Source: Persephonella sp.
GTDB lineage: Bacteria > Aquificota > Aquificia > Aquificales > Hydrogenothermaceae
Direction: 5' to 3'
DNA length: 37,312 nucleotides
NCBI GenBank assembly: GCA_003978485.1
Contig: QNZF01000026.1
Coordinates: forward strand, 1 to 37,312
Numbering within the stretch: the stretch's first letter is position 1; each line of letters starts with the position of its first letter. A program made the translations under genes and the position numbers. Below are positions 12,435 through 23,035 of the stretch, piece by piece. The notes beneath the pieces are model-generated. The model saw only the letters and a program-made list of their open reading frames with translations. It was not told where the DNA came from and did not search any database.

Positions 12435-12785
12435 TTATAGAGAGCAACAACCCTCATTTTCTGCAAAAAAGATAATATTCATAATCTCTTTAAAAGGTAA
12501 AATCTTATCTCCTATATACTGGATAACTCCGAATTTATCTGCAATGATTATAAACTCTTCTTTATTATCTAAACCTAAATTTTTTAGGAAATCTGTTGAT
12601 ATTAGTTGGACAAAATCAATAAGCTTTATATTAGCTTTTTCAAAATCTTCTTCAAACTTTTCTAATGTATCATTATCCGTTTTATATATAACAATGTGAT
12701 GCTTTTGTTTCAAATCATATAAGCTTTTACCTTTTATACCATCTAAAAACTCAAAGTAGGGTATCTGTTTTCCTACACTTCCCAT
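12435..12785 (-). CDS. Thioredoxin-fold/peroxiredoxin-like protein lacking the usual peroxidatic Cys motif, C-terminal CC
   Basis: IPYFEFLDGIKGKSLYDLKQKHHIVIYKT...EEFIIIADKFGVIQYIGD pattern resembles AhpC/TSA; only cysteines are in ENEGCCSL. Confidence 0.55.
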   Translation of the reverse strand: MGSVGKQIPYFEFLDGIKGKSLYDLKQKHHIVIYKTDNDTLEKFEEDFEKANIKLIDFVQLISTDFLKNLGLDNKEEFIIIADKFGVIQYIGDKILPFKEIMNIIFFAENEGCCSL

Positions 12786-12853
12786 ACTGAACCATCCTAA
12801 TTTTTTTAAACCGATACTATTATAGAAATTTTAAAAACAGATTTTATGATTAA

Positions 12854-13714
12854 TTAAACCTTAAATTTAATTCTTTCTTTTACTCTATCTTCCCAACTTT
12901 GTTTTATTTCTTCCCTTGATAGAGATAAATCTTTATTATCCCTGTAAGGAACAGCGTAAGGAGAGTTTTCCAATCTATTTTTTTCCTTTTCAGTTAAAGG
13001 TGGTATATCACCTTTTAAAGATGCAACAGTTGAATAACTTTTCCTTCCAACAGGTTCAACTAAACCTATCTTAAAGCCTGCCTCTAATAATCCTTTTCTT
13101 ACAGCTAAAGAAGCACTATAAGTTGCCAAAATTCCCTCTTTACTAATTAATCTCTTTACTTCTTTAAATAGGTCTAAAGTCCACATTTCTGTGTTTACTT
13201 TAGGGGAAAAAGGGTCGTAAAAAACTGCATCAAACTGTAAATTATCAGGTAGATTTTTTATAATTTTTCTTCCTTCACCAAATATTATTTTTAAATCAAA
13301 ATTTTCAGAGGATACTTTATAAATATCAAATGTTTCATTTCCTATTTTTTCTTTATAAAACTTACCTTTAAACATCAGTTCATAAATAGATTTTAAATCT
13401 TCACTTATATTTATTTTTTTTATCTTTTCAAAAATATTTTTATCTTTCTCAATTGATACGATTGCCAGTTTTACATTTGGATTAACTTTTACAGCTTCTT
13501 TTATTGCGACGGCAACATTATAACCTAAACCAAATCCAACATCTAAAATCTTTATATAATCATTTTTAACAGCTAATTCCTTTATCCTACATGGATTTAT
13601 AAACTTATGTAAGCTTTCTACATAAGCACCTGCTTTTATACTGTGATAAGCTTCTTTAAACTCTTTATTAAATAGCGTTTCTGTCCCGTCAGCAGTTTTT
13701 ATTACTTCATCCAT
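12854..13714 (-). CDS. MnmC2-like tRNA (mnm5s2U34) methyltransferase, stand-alone (DUF752)
   Basis: ILDVGFGLGYN SAM motif, FDAVFYDPFSPKVNTEMWT, FKIGLVEPVGRKSYSTVAS. Confidence 0.88.
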   Translation of the reverse strand: MDEVIKTADGTETLFNKEFKEAYHSIKAGAYVESLHKFINPCRIKELAVKNDYIKILDVGFGLGYNVAVAIKEAVKVNPNVKLAIVSIEKDKNIFEKIKKINISEDLKSIYELMFKGKFYKEKIGNETFDIYKVSSENFDLKIIFGEGRKIIKNLPDNLQFDAVFYDPFSPKVNTEMWTLDLFKEVKRLISKEGILATYSASLAVRKGLLEAGFKIGLVEPVGRKSYSTVASLKGDIPPLTEKEKNRLENSPYAVPYRDNKDLSLSREEIKQSWEDRVKERIKFKV

Positions 13715-13715
13715 A

Positions 13716-14489
13716 CTAACTGACTAACTCTTCAGAAAAAGCTTTTTTAAACAGTCTTTTAACATTTCCATCTGTTATTTTTTCTAACTCTTCCTTTTCC
13801 ATTCCTAAAAAGTCAGCTACATACTCTAATGTATAGAAAATGTTTGAAGGTTTATTCGGTTTTCCTCTTCTTTTCTGTGGAGATAAAAATGGACTGTCAG
13901 TCTCTAACAGTAATCTGTCTAAAGGTGTTTTCTTTAAAACTTCCCTTAAACTATTTGCTTTAGGATATGTTATATTACCTGCAAAAGATATATAAAAACC
14001 TAAATCAACACATTTTTCCATCATATCTATATCCCCACCAAAACAGTGGATAATACCACTTGATTTAAATGGAGCATAACTTTCTAATATTCTCACAGTG
14101 TCTTCATTAGCACTTCTAGAGTGAACTATTAAAGGTAGATTTAACTCTTTAGCTAACTCAATCTGTTTTTCAAAAAATTTCCATTGTTTCTCTTTAGGAG
14201 TTATATCTCTGTAGTAATCTAAGCCTGTTTCTCCTATACCTACAACTTTTTTATTCTTTAATGCTAACTCTTTTAAAATTTCAACTTTCTCAATATCTAA
14301 ATCTTTAACATCGTAAGGATGGAAACCTACTGAAGCAAAAACGTTATCGTATCTGTTTGCTATATCAACTGCCTTGTAAATCTCCTCTATATCACAACCT
14401 ATAGTTATTATGTAATCAAGTTTTTCTATACTTTCTATTAAATCCTGTTTCGTTTTTAACATATCCAGATGTGCATGTGTATCAATCAT
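13716..14489 (-). CDS. tatD: TatD-family metal-dependent hydrolase/DNase
   Basis: MIDTHAHLD, GETGLDYYRD, LPLIVHSR, LLETDSPFLSP. Confidence 0.93.
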   Translation of the reverse strand: MIDTHAHLDMLKTKQDLIESIEKLDYIITIGCDIEEIYKAVDIANRYDNVFASVGFHPYDVKDLDIEKVEILKELALKNKKVVGIGETGLDYYRDITPKEKQWKFFEKQIELAKELNLPLIVHSRSANEDTVRILESYAPFKSSGIIHCFGGDIDMMEKCVDLGFYISFAGNITYPKANSLREVLKKTPLDRLLLETDSPFLSPQKRRGKPNKPSNIFYTLEYVADFLGMEKEELEKITDGNVKRLFKKAFSEELVS

Positions 14490-14491
14490 AT

Positions 14492-14749
14492 CTACTCCTC
14501 TAACTCAAAGATTTTTTCCCTACTAGTCTCTCCCCTAACTAACCTTATCCTAGACTTTGGGATTTTAAAATATTTAGACAAAATCTCTATTACTCTTTTG
14601 TTTGCTTTTCCCTTCTCAGGAACAACAGTTGTCCTTACCTCAAGATAATCCTTTTCTATCTCTTTTATCTCTTCCCTTTTAGCGTTAGGTTTAACCTTTA
14701 CTTTTATTCTCCTCATAACATCAGACCTATTATTCCATATAAAAAGCAT
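14492..14749 (-). CDS. DUF167/YggU family protein (internal MRRIKV start likely)
   Basis: VKVKPNAKREEI...GKANKRVIEILSKYFKIPKSRIRLVRGETSREK. Confidence 0.85.
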   Translation of the reverse strand: MLFIWNNRSDVMRRIKVKVKPNAKREEIKEIEKDYLEVRTTVVPEKGKANKRVIEILSKYFKIPKSRIRLVRGETSREKIFELEE

Positions 14750-15083
14750 TTTCTATATGATTAATTTTATCCTCAAAAATAGATATTACGTCAAATCTTA
14801 TACTGTTATACTCTATATCAGGATATTTGTATAAAAAGTATTGGGCTGTCTTTATTAGAGATTTAATCTTTTTTGTGGTTATACTTTCCTCCCCTCTCCC
14901 ATAGTTTAGACTATTTCTACCTTTTACCTCTATAAAAACGAGATTGTTCTCTCTATCTAAAGCTATTATATCTATCTCACCGTATCTAGAGAAAAAGTTT
15001 TTAAACAGTATTTTGTAGTTTTTTCTCAACAAATACTTTTCCGCTATCTCTTCAAAAACTTTTCCTTTTGACCTTTTATTCAT
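14730..15083 (-). CDS. UPF0102/YraN endonuclease-like protein
   Basis: GKVFEEIAEKYLLRKNYKIL, FSRYGEIDIIALDRENNLVFIEVKGR. Confidence 0.9.
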   Translation of the reverse strand: MNKRSKGKVFEEIAEKYLLRKNYKILFKNFFSRYGEIDIIALDRENNLVFIEVKGRNSLNYGRGEESITTKKIKSLIKTAQYFLYKYPDIEYNSIRFDVISIFEDKINHIENAFYME

Positions 15084-15097
15084 AGGGGATAAAACGG

Positions 15098-15592
15098 TTA
15101 TTGGACATCTGCCCCGTATCCTGTTCCAACCTTTTCAACTCTTACTATCCTTCCTCCGTTATAAATAACTCTTATTTTGTCTCCCGGTTTAAACTCTGTT
15201 CCTCTGACAACTATAGCAGCCCTTCTTCCATCATCAAGCTCTACTATTAACTGTTGTGCATTAGCAGTATCTGCCTTATAACCTAAATAAGCACCTCCTA
15301 AGCCACCTAACACTTGGGCTAACGTGTTAGCCTTTCCTTCTCCTACAAAACTTCCTATTATCGCACCTAAAACTGCACCAACTGCCGCACCAAATCCTGT
15401 ATCTTTTATTCTAACATAGCTAACATCTAAAACTCTCCCATACTGGAAATCCATAAATTGACCTGCATCTCCAAGTGAAACCTCTTCAGTATTGTTGTAC
15501 AACTGGGAACAACTATTAAAATTAAAAGATACAACCATTGCTAAAGCTAAAACAAAAGCTAAATATTTTTTTCTCATAAAATAAACCTCCAA
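15098..15592 (-). CDS. Glycine-zipper outer-membrane/lipoprotein-like protein (start probably MRKKYL, 15577)
   Basis: Signal peptide, GAAVGAVLGAIIGSFVGEG...LGGLGGAYLGYKA glycine zipper. Confidence 0.75.
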   Translation of the reverse strand: MEVYFMRKKYLAFVLALAMVVSFNFNSCSQLYNNTEEVSLGDAGQFMDFQYGRVLDVSYVRIKDTGFGAAVGAVLGAIIGSFVGEGKANTLAQVLGGLGGAYLGYKADTANAQQLIVELDDGRRAAIVVRGTEFKPGDKIRVIYNGGRIVRVEKVGTGYGADVQ

Positions 15593-15754
15593 TTTATGTT
15601 TGATAAATTTTTAGCTGTATTAATAAAAATATATGGTATTAAAACGATTATTTCAAAAAAATAGAATATTTTCCGTTGTGTTTTCTTAGTCAATTTTATA
15701 TAATTTTGCAGACTTTATGGATAAATTTATTAAATGGGAGTTTAATCACTGAAA

Positions 15755-16612
15755 ATGAAAAAAGCCTTCGTATATCTATTATTACTTTTAAGTTTAAATC
15801 TGTCTTTTGGAGAAAATGTTTATCTGGATAAAAATAGATACTATACAGGAGATATAGGAAAAATAAAAATAGAAAATTTTGATAAAAATGCAGTTTACGA
15901 GCTGTATATAGAGGATTTTAAAGGAAATAGGGAGTATATATTCCCTATATTGTATAAAACTTCATTTTTTGGAATAGATAGGAGATTTAAAGATAGATAT
16001 GCCTATCTATATTTAGTTAAAAATGAAAAAATAATCTTTAGAAAATCTATACCTATTATAAAAAAGAAGTACAGGGTTTCGAGGATTTGGTTTAAACCTA
16101 AAAAGAGAAAAGTAAATAAAGAAAAATTAAAAAGGATTTTAGCTAGAATTAAAAGGGAAAGGATAATTTTAAGAAAAACTTTAAGCAGATATACTTATAA
16201 ACTTTTTAGAGAAAAATATTTTCATAAACCTTTAAAAGTTTTAAGAATAAGCACTCCATTCGGAGCATTAAGGATTTTAAATGGTAAAAGAAAATATATA
16301 CATTGGGGTGTTGATTTTAGGGGAAGATGGGGAACACCCATTTATGCTTCCCTTTCAGGTAAAGTAGTTTTAGCTAGAAATTTTTATCTAACAGGTAATA
16401 CGGTTGTTATAAATCACGGCTTAGGTATTTATACTCTGTATGCACATTTAAGTAAAATATCAGTAAAAGAAGGACAATTCGTTAAAGCAGGAAAAATGAT
16501 TGGCAGAGTAGGTTCAACAGGTAGGTCTACAGGACCCCATTTACATTTTGGAATTTATATAAATGGTATTAGAGTTGACCCTATTCTTGCTTTTAGAATG
16601 AGATTGGATTAA
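15755..16612 (+). CDS. M23-family (LysM/LytM-type) metallopeptidase
   Basis: Signal peptide; HWGVDFRG, HLSKISVKEGQFVKAG, STGPHLHFGIY. Confidence 0.92.
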   Translation: MKKAFVYLLLLLSLNLSFGENVYLDKNRYYTGDIGKIKIENFDKNAVYELYIEDFKGNREYIFPILYKTSFFGIDRRFKDRYAYLYLVKNEKIIFRKSIPIIKKKYRVSRIWFKPKKRKVNKEKLKRILARIKRERIILRKTLSRYTYKLFREKYFHKPLKVLRISTPFGALRILNGKRKYIHWGVDFRGRWGTPIYASLSGKVVLARNFYLTGNTVVINHGLGIYTLYAHLSKISVKEGQFVKAGKMIGRVGSTGRSTGPHLHFGIYINGIRVDPILAFRMRLD

Positions 16613-16649
16613 GCTAATTTTTAGTTTTAAATAAATTTTTTACAGAATA

Positions 16650-18434
16650 ATGATAGAAGTATTTATAAATAAAGTATCCCAATATTTCTATGAAAACTGG
16701 CAAAATGAAATTTTATCTTTAGTCCTAGGTATATTTTTAATCGTTTGGTTCTACTTTTACAAAAATTTTCTAAAAAAGTATCTAAAAGGTTCAAAATATT
16801 ACGTATATCTAAGAACCAGTTTATCAACTATTATTTTAGTTGTTTACTATTTTCTAATAAGATGGTGGGAGAGTAAGTTTAATGTAAAAGTTGTTCCATC
16901 TATTTATGAAAATCTAGTTCTATTTTTTCTAATATATGAACATACAAAATTCCTTTTTAAAATTGCGTTTATAACCAACAAAAGATTATTTAAATTTGTT
17001 ATGTTTATAGCTTTTATAAATATAGTTATTCTAGCAACAATTGATATTTCAAATAAATTTAACCTTAAATTAGGAAAAGAATATAACTTAATGGTAATTT
17101 TTAAAACTTTATCCTTGATACCCACATCAATAGTCGTGTATCTTTTAACTACTAATTTAGCTAGAAGAATTCCTAAGAACTACCACGCACTTAGGGAGTT
17201 TTTAACTAAGTATTATCTATTTATAAATTTCATAGTAATAATACTAGGTTTTTTATGGATTGTTAACATTGTAAATCTTTCAAGGGAACTTTTAATCGGT
17301 GTTTCTCTAGCAATAATAATAATTCTTTTTTATATATTTACCCTTTATTATCTTAATGAGTTTTTAACCCCTTTCGTTAACAAGTATGAAGGTCAGTTTC
17401 AGAATATAAAAAGACAGGTCTTTACAGTTGTATCTATTGGCTATCTATTTTTATCTTACATTATTCTGAAAAATCTCATTCATATAGATGAAATAGAAAA
17501 AATCTTAAACAGTATATACATAGTTAAGACGGATGTTTTACAAATATCAATTTTTTCTCTATTTGCTTCAGTATTTTTCTTTAATTTTGTTATAAATCTT
17601 ATTTTTATATTAAAAGCTTTAATTAGATACTGGGAGTTTAAAAAAACTGGAGAGTTTAGACCTACACCTATAGAGGCTATTATTTACAACTTTGGTGTCC
17701 TATTTGCATCAATCATATCCCTTTCTATCTTAGGTATAACTTGGAAAGTGTTAATACCGCTTATAGGAGCTTTAGGTATAGGTGCAGGTTTTGGTTTACA
17801 ATCTATTATTAACAACTACATAAGCGGATTTATCATAATTTTTAATAAGAAAGTAAAAATAGGAGATATTTTAGAGATACCTATAAAGGCAGGTAGATTT
17901 TTAGGTTTTGACAATGATGTTGTTATAGGTATAGTAACTGAAATAGGTGTTATAAATACTGTTGTTGAGACCTTAGACGGCGTAGAAATAGCAATTCCAA
18001 ATTCTGCATTTGTATCTGATAATATAGTTAACTATAGCTATTCTCATAACAAAATAAGGATTAGAATTCCTGTGAAGGTCTCTTACGATGCAGATATAAA
18101 AAAGGTTGAAAAAATACTTTTAGATATAACCCAAGAATTTAAAGGTTTAATTTTATCTTTCCCAAAACCTCAGGTATGGTTCTTTGAAGTAAAAGATTAT
18201 TACATACTTTTTTATTTATTATTTTGGATGAATTCAAAACATTGGAGACAAATAAGATTGTTAAGGAGTAATATATACAAGAGAATGTGGGAAGAGTTTA
18301 AAAAGGAAGGAATAAAAGTTCCTGTTTATAAGATTGAATTAGACACAAATGAAATACCTTTTGAAAAGTTTAAAAAAGTTATGGAAAGTAATAACACGAA
18401 CCTAAATCTGTCTGAAGACAATTCTAAAAATTAA
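16650..18434 (+). CDS. MscS-family mechanosensitive channel
   Basis: Many TMs, GALGIGAGFGLQSIINNYISGFIIIFNKKVKIGDILEIP. Confidence 0.9.
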   Translation: MIEVFINKVSQYFYENWQNEILSLVLGIFLIVWFYFYKNFLKKYLKGSKYYVYLRTSLSTIILVVYYFLIRWWESKFNVKVVPSIYENLVLFFLIYEHTKFLFKIAFITNKRLFKFVMFIAFINIVILATIDISNKFNLKLGKEYNLMVIFKTLSLIPTSIVVYLLTTNLARRIPKNYHALREFLTKYYLFINFIVIILGFLWIVNIVNLSRELLIGVSLAIIIILFYIFTLYYLNEFLTPFVNKYEGQFQNIKRQVFTVVSIGYLFLSYIILKNLIHIDEIEKILNSIYIVKTDVLQISIFSLFASVFFFNFVINLIFILKALIRYWEFKKTGEFRPTPIEAIIYNFGVLFASIISLSILGITWKVLIPLIGALGIGAGFGLQSIINNYISGFIIIFNKKVKIGDILEIPIKAGRFLGFDNDVVIGIVTEIGVINTVVETLDGVEIAIPNSAFVSDNIVNYSYSHNKIRIRIPVKVSYDADIKKVEKILLDITQEFKGLILSFPKPQVWFFEVKDYYILFYLLFWMNSKHWRQIRLLRSNIYKRMWEEFKKEGIKVPVYKIELDTNEIPFEKFKKVMESNNTNLNLSEDNSKN

Positions 18435-18590
18435 TACTAATACTAAAACCAAAGTAAATATAAAAAATTAGAAGGAAGATAGGTAAAACATACACCTATG
18501 TAAAACGTAAACATTTCAATTTAACAATTTTAGTTTTTCAGATTAAAATAATCATTAAAAAATTTTATTAATTTTATAGGGGGAGTTTAA

Positions 18591-19046
18591 ATGAAAAAGA
18601 TTGTTCAATTTGCATTAACTTCTTTAATTTTTTCCCAAATCGTTCTGGCAGGAACGGAAGTTAACAAAATAGTGTGTGGTGAAAATGTTGAAAACAGGGA
18701 AGTTATCAATCCTTCAGATGAGTTTCCTAACAGTCTAGACAGAATTTACTGTTTATCCTCAATTAAAACAGATGAAGCACCTACAACAGTTTACCATGTA
18801 TGGTATTACAATGGAAAAGAGATTGCTAAGGTAGAACTACCTGTAAATGCTAATTCACCAAGCTACAGAGTTTGGAGCAGTAAAAAAATAATACCTTCTT
18901 TTACAGGCGATTGGAAACTAGTTGTTGAGGATAAAGATGGAAATGTTTTAGGTAAGAAAGAATTTAAAGTAGTTAAAGCTGAAGTTAATACAGAAGAGGA
19001 ACAATCGGAAAATAATAAATCGGAAAATCAAGAAAAAGAAGAATAA
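18591..19046 (+). CDS. Secreted DUF2914-like protein
   Basis: Signal peptide; TVYHVWYYNGKEIAKVELPVNANSPSYRVWSSKKIIPSFTGDWKLVVEDKDG. Confidence 0.75.
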   Translation: MKKIVQFALTSLIFSQIVLAGTEVNKIVCGENVENREVINPSDEFPNSLDRIYCLSSIKTDEAPTTVYHVWYYNGKEIAKVELPVNANSPSYRVWSSKKIIPSFTGDWKLVVEDKDGNVLGKKEFKVVKAEVNTEEEQSENNKSENQEKEE

Positions 19047-19066
19047 GATTTTTTCTTTATTCTTTT
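19037..19066. terminator. Possible bidirectional terminator between the DUF2914 gene and aroK
   Basis: AAGAATAA (19039-19046) / TTATTCTT (19057-19064) stem with T-rich loop; contains both stop codons. Confidence 0.4.
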
Positions 19067-19554
19067 AACTCTTTTATAATCCTTTCCACCACTTCTTCTA
19101 TTGAAACGGAATTATCATTGGAAACTTTTATGTTTGCCTGAGAATAAAATTTTTTTCTATCTTCAAATCTTATTTTAAGTTTATCTATATCTTCCTTTAA
19201 AAGTGGTCTGTTTTCGTCTCCACTTACACGGTCTAGAAAGGTGTTAAAATCTATATTAAGCCAAACTACCTTCCCTGTATCCTTCATAACCTTTAAATTT
19301 TCTTTATTTGCAGGTAATCCTCCACCTGTAGCAATAACCACATTATCTAAAGATGATAACTCCTTTATCTTTTTCTTTTCTAAATCCCTGAAATAATCTT
19401 CTCCATAAATTTTAAATATATCTCTAATTTTTAAACCTGTATCTTTTTCTATTTCTAAATCAGTATCTATAAACCTGTATCCTAATCTATCTGCAAGCAA
19501 TTTACCTACCGAACTTTTACCACTACCCATAAAACCTATAAGGTATATTCTCAT
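19057..19554 (-). CDS. aroK: Shikimate kinase
   Basis: GFMGSGKSSVGKLLADRL, DTDLEIEKDTG, ATGGGLP. Confidence 0.95.
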   Translation of the reverse strand: MRIYLIGFMGSGKSSVGKLLADRLGYRFIDTDLEIEKDTGLKIRDIFKIYGEDYFRDLEKKKIKELSSLDNVVIATGGGLPANKENLKVMKDTGKVVWLNIDFNTFLDRVSGDENRPLLKEDIDKLKIRFEDRKKFYSQANIKVSNDNSVSIEEVVERIIKELKE

Positions 19555-19561
19555 ACCAGAC

Positions 19562-20875
<1,314 letters not shown>

Positions 20876-20943
20876 CTAGAATTATGATAACAAAATTCAT
20901 TAACTATATAAAAGCTAATCGGTTATAAAAGGTGTGGATAAGA

Positions 20944-20998
20944 TGTCATTTTAATGTCATTTTAGTGTCATTTTAATGTCATTCTAATGTCATTTTAA
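20944..20998 (+). repeat. Five tandem 11-bp direct repeats, consensus TGTCATTTTAA
   Basis: 20944, 20955, 20966, 20977, 20988: TGTCATTTTAA/TTTTAG/TTTTAA/TTCTAA/TTTTAA; an imperfect sixth unit TGTCAATTTAA at 21008. Confidence 0.97.
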
Positions 20999-21059
20999 AG
21001 ATTAAATTGTCAATTTAAAAATATGGTAAAAATCCTTTCTAAGCCTGTAGTTAAGCCGA

Positions 21060-21151
21060 TTAGACGATTTTTCTTAAGAAAAAACATAGATTTTAAATTC
21101 ACACTTTCCACATTTAAATCCACATTAAATTCACATTTTAAAACCGTCTAA
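21060..21151. repeat. Inverted repeat enclosing a palindrome and a TTCACA/TCCACA cluster
   Basis: TTAGACGATTTT (21060-21071) vs AAAACCGTCTAA (21140-21151), 11/12 complementary; TTTTTCTTAAGAAAAA palindrome at 21068-21083. Confidence 0.75.
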
Positions 21152-21507
21152 AAGCCTTATATATCAAGCTTTTCCTGACTTATCCACATAATTCACACTC
21201 TATTATTATTCTTATTATTAGTATTAATTAAATAATAATGTTAAAAATAAAATAATAGATAATTAGAATACTTAGAAAAAAATTAAACTCTTAAAGAAGC
21301 ATTTAAATTTCCAAGCAAAGAAAAACTAAAGTAAATCCATTCAAATAAGATAAAAAAGTAATAATCTTTCTCCAGAAAGAGTAATAGAGGTTTATTTTTT
21401 TATTTTTTATTTCTCACTTAAGGAATACTTAAGAAATAAGTAAAATTTAGATTTAAGGAATATACTGATTTTCGTAGAAAAATAAAAGTAAAAGAAACTA
21501 AAGAACT

Positions 21508-21942
21508 TTATTGTTTACAGCCTTTTTTATAACCTAAACTACATGCCTTTTTATAAAGCTCATTAGCTTTGTTTATATCTTTAGGAACTCCATATCCATG
21601 CTCATACATATAACCTAATTCATAACAAGCCTGTCCATCATTATTTTTACATAAGTTTTCTTCACCGCTTACAGCCTTTTTATAATAACTTAAAGCTTTG
21701 TTCATATCTTTTTTTACTCCATCCCCATGCTCGTATAGATAACCTAATCCGAAACATCCTTTGCCATAATTAAACTGTTCACAAGCCTTTACACCATATT
21801 GATAAGCTTCTTTCTTTTTTCCCTGATTATAAAGCTTAAAGCCTTTTTGGAAGCATTCTTCACCTGAATTACACGCTAATGATATACTTATTAAACTTAA
21901 AGTTGCTAAAGTAGATGTTAGATACAATTTTAATTTTTTCAT
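21508..21942 (-). CDS. Secreted Sel1-repeat (Hcp-like, cysteine-rich) protein
   Basis: Signal peptide; KACEQFNYGKGCFGLGYLYEHGDGVKKDMNKALSYYKKA and a second Sel1 unit. Confidence 0.88.
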   Translation of the reverse strand: MKKLKLYLTSTLATLSLISISLACNSGEECFQKGFKLYNQGKKKEAYQYGVKACEQFNYGKGCFGLGYLYEHGDGVKKDMNKALSYYKKAVSGEENLCKNNDGQACYELGYMYEHGYGVPKDINKANELYKKACSLGYKKGCKQ

Positions 21943-22089
21943 CTTTTATCCCCCTTCTAATATATATAGTGCTTTTATTGTTGAAAAATTATACCAAAAT
22001 TGATATAGAGAGTAATAAATTTTTATATCAATTCATAAAATTTTTAAATAAAATAATAGAGCAGATAAAAAAGATTTTTGGAGAAATTT

Positions 22090-23028
22090 ATGAATGTAGT
22101 TTTTTGGGGAACACCTGATTTTGCAGTAGAAAGTTTGAAGGAATTGCTAAAGTCTAATCATAAAGTCTTGGCAGTAATAACACAACCGGATAAGCCTAAA
22201 GGGAGAGGTAAAAAGATACAACCTACACCTGTTAAAAAGTTGGCAATTGAGAATAATATACCAGTTTACCAACCTTCAAAAATAAAAGATAATACAGAGT
22301 TTTATAATAAACTTAAAGAGTTGAAACCTGATATATTTGTTGTAGTTGCTTATGGAAAAATTATTCCTAAAGAGATTATAGAGATACCTAGATATAAAAC
22401 GATTAACGTCCATGCTTCTTTATTACCTAAATATAGAGGAGCAGCTCCCATTCATAGAGCTATGATGGAAGGTGAAGAAAAAACAGGTGTTTGTATAATG
22501 GAAATTATAGAAAAACTTGATGCAGGAGATATTTACGAATGTAAGGAAATAGAAATAAAAGATAGTGATGATATTGTATCTTTACATGATAAATTAGCAA
22601 AAGAAGGAGCAAAACTTTTAATCAAAGTTTTAGACGATATAGAAAGTGGAAAAGCTAAAAAAACAAAACAAGATGATACTAAATCTACATATGCAAAACC
22701 GATAACTAAAGCAGATGGAAAGATAGATTGGAGTATGTCTGCTAGGAATATTTTTAATCAGATAAGAGCTTTAAAAGTTTGGCCTAAAGCTTTTACTAGA
22801 TTTAGAGGTAAAGATATTAAAATCATATCTGCTGAGATAATAGATGAAAGTTCAAAAGGTAATATAGGAGAGATTGTTGATATAGTTAAAGGAAAAGGTT
22901 TTATAGTTCAGACAGGGAAGGGAAAATTGCTTATAACTGAGGTACAGTTCCCAAATTCTAAAATTATAACTGGAGATGATGCGGTAAAAGGTTATCATAT
23001 AAAGGTAGGAGAAAAGCTGGGAGATTAG
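22090..23028 (+). CDS. fmt: Methionyl-tRNA formyltransferase
   Basis: [38 protein letters not shown] at 22090 preceded by GGAG (ORF track used upstream TTG at 22078). Confidence 0.96.
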   Translation: MNVVFWGTPDFAVESLKELLKSNHKVLAVITQPDKPKGRGKKIQPTPVKKLAIENNIPVYQPSKIKDNTEFYNKLKELKPDIFVVVAYGKIIPKEIIEIPRYKTINVHASLLPKYRGAAPIHRAMMEGEEKTGVCIMEIIEKLDAGDIYECKEIEIKDSDDIVSLHDKLAKEGAKLLIKVLDDIESGKAKKTKQDDTKSTYAKPITKADGKIDWSMSARNIFNQIRALKVWPKAFTRFRGKDIKIISAEIIDESSKGNIGEIVDIVKGKGFIVQTGKGKLLITEVQFPNSKIITGDDAVKGYHIKVGEKLGD

Positions 23029-23035
23029 TAATTAA

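Larger units (their letters stand above)
20933..21260. other. Candidate chromosomal replication origin (oriC)
   Basis: TGTGGATAA at 20933-20941, TTATCCACA at 21180-21188 abutting TAATTCACA at 21189-21197, then CTC(TAT)3TCTTATTATTAGTATTAATTAAATAATAAT; further degenerate boxes 21095-21135. Confidence 0.7.

Noticed and set aside
22078-22089. Upstream TTG start for fmt
   Set aside because: ATG at 22090 has good SD spacing and matches the family N-terminus.
21915-22118. 67-aa small hydrophobic/amphipathic ORF between the Sel1 gene and fmt
   Set aside because: No Shine-Dalgarno seen, overlaps both the antisense Sel1 start and the fmt start; possible but unsupported.
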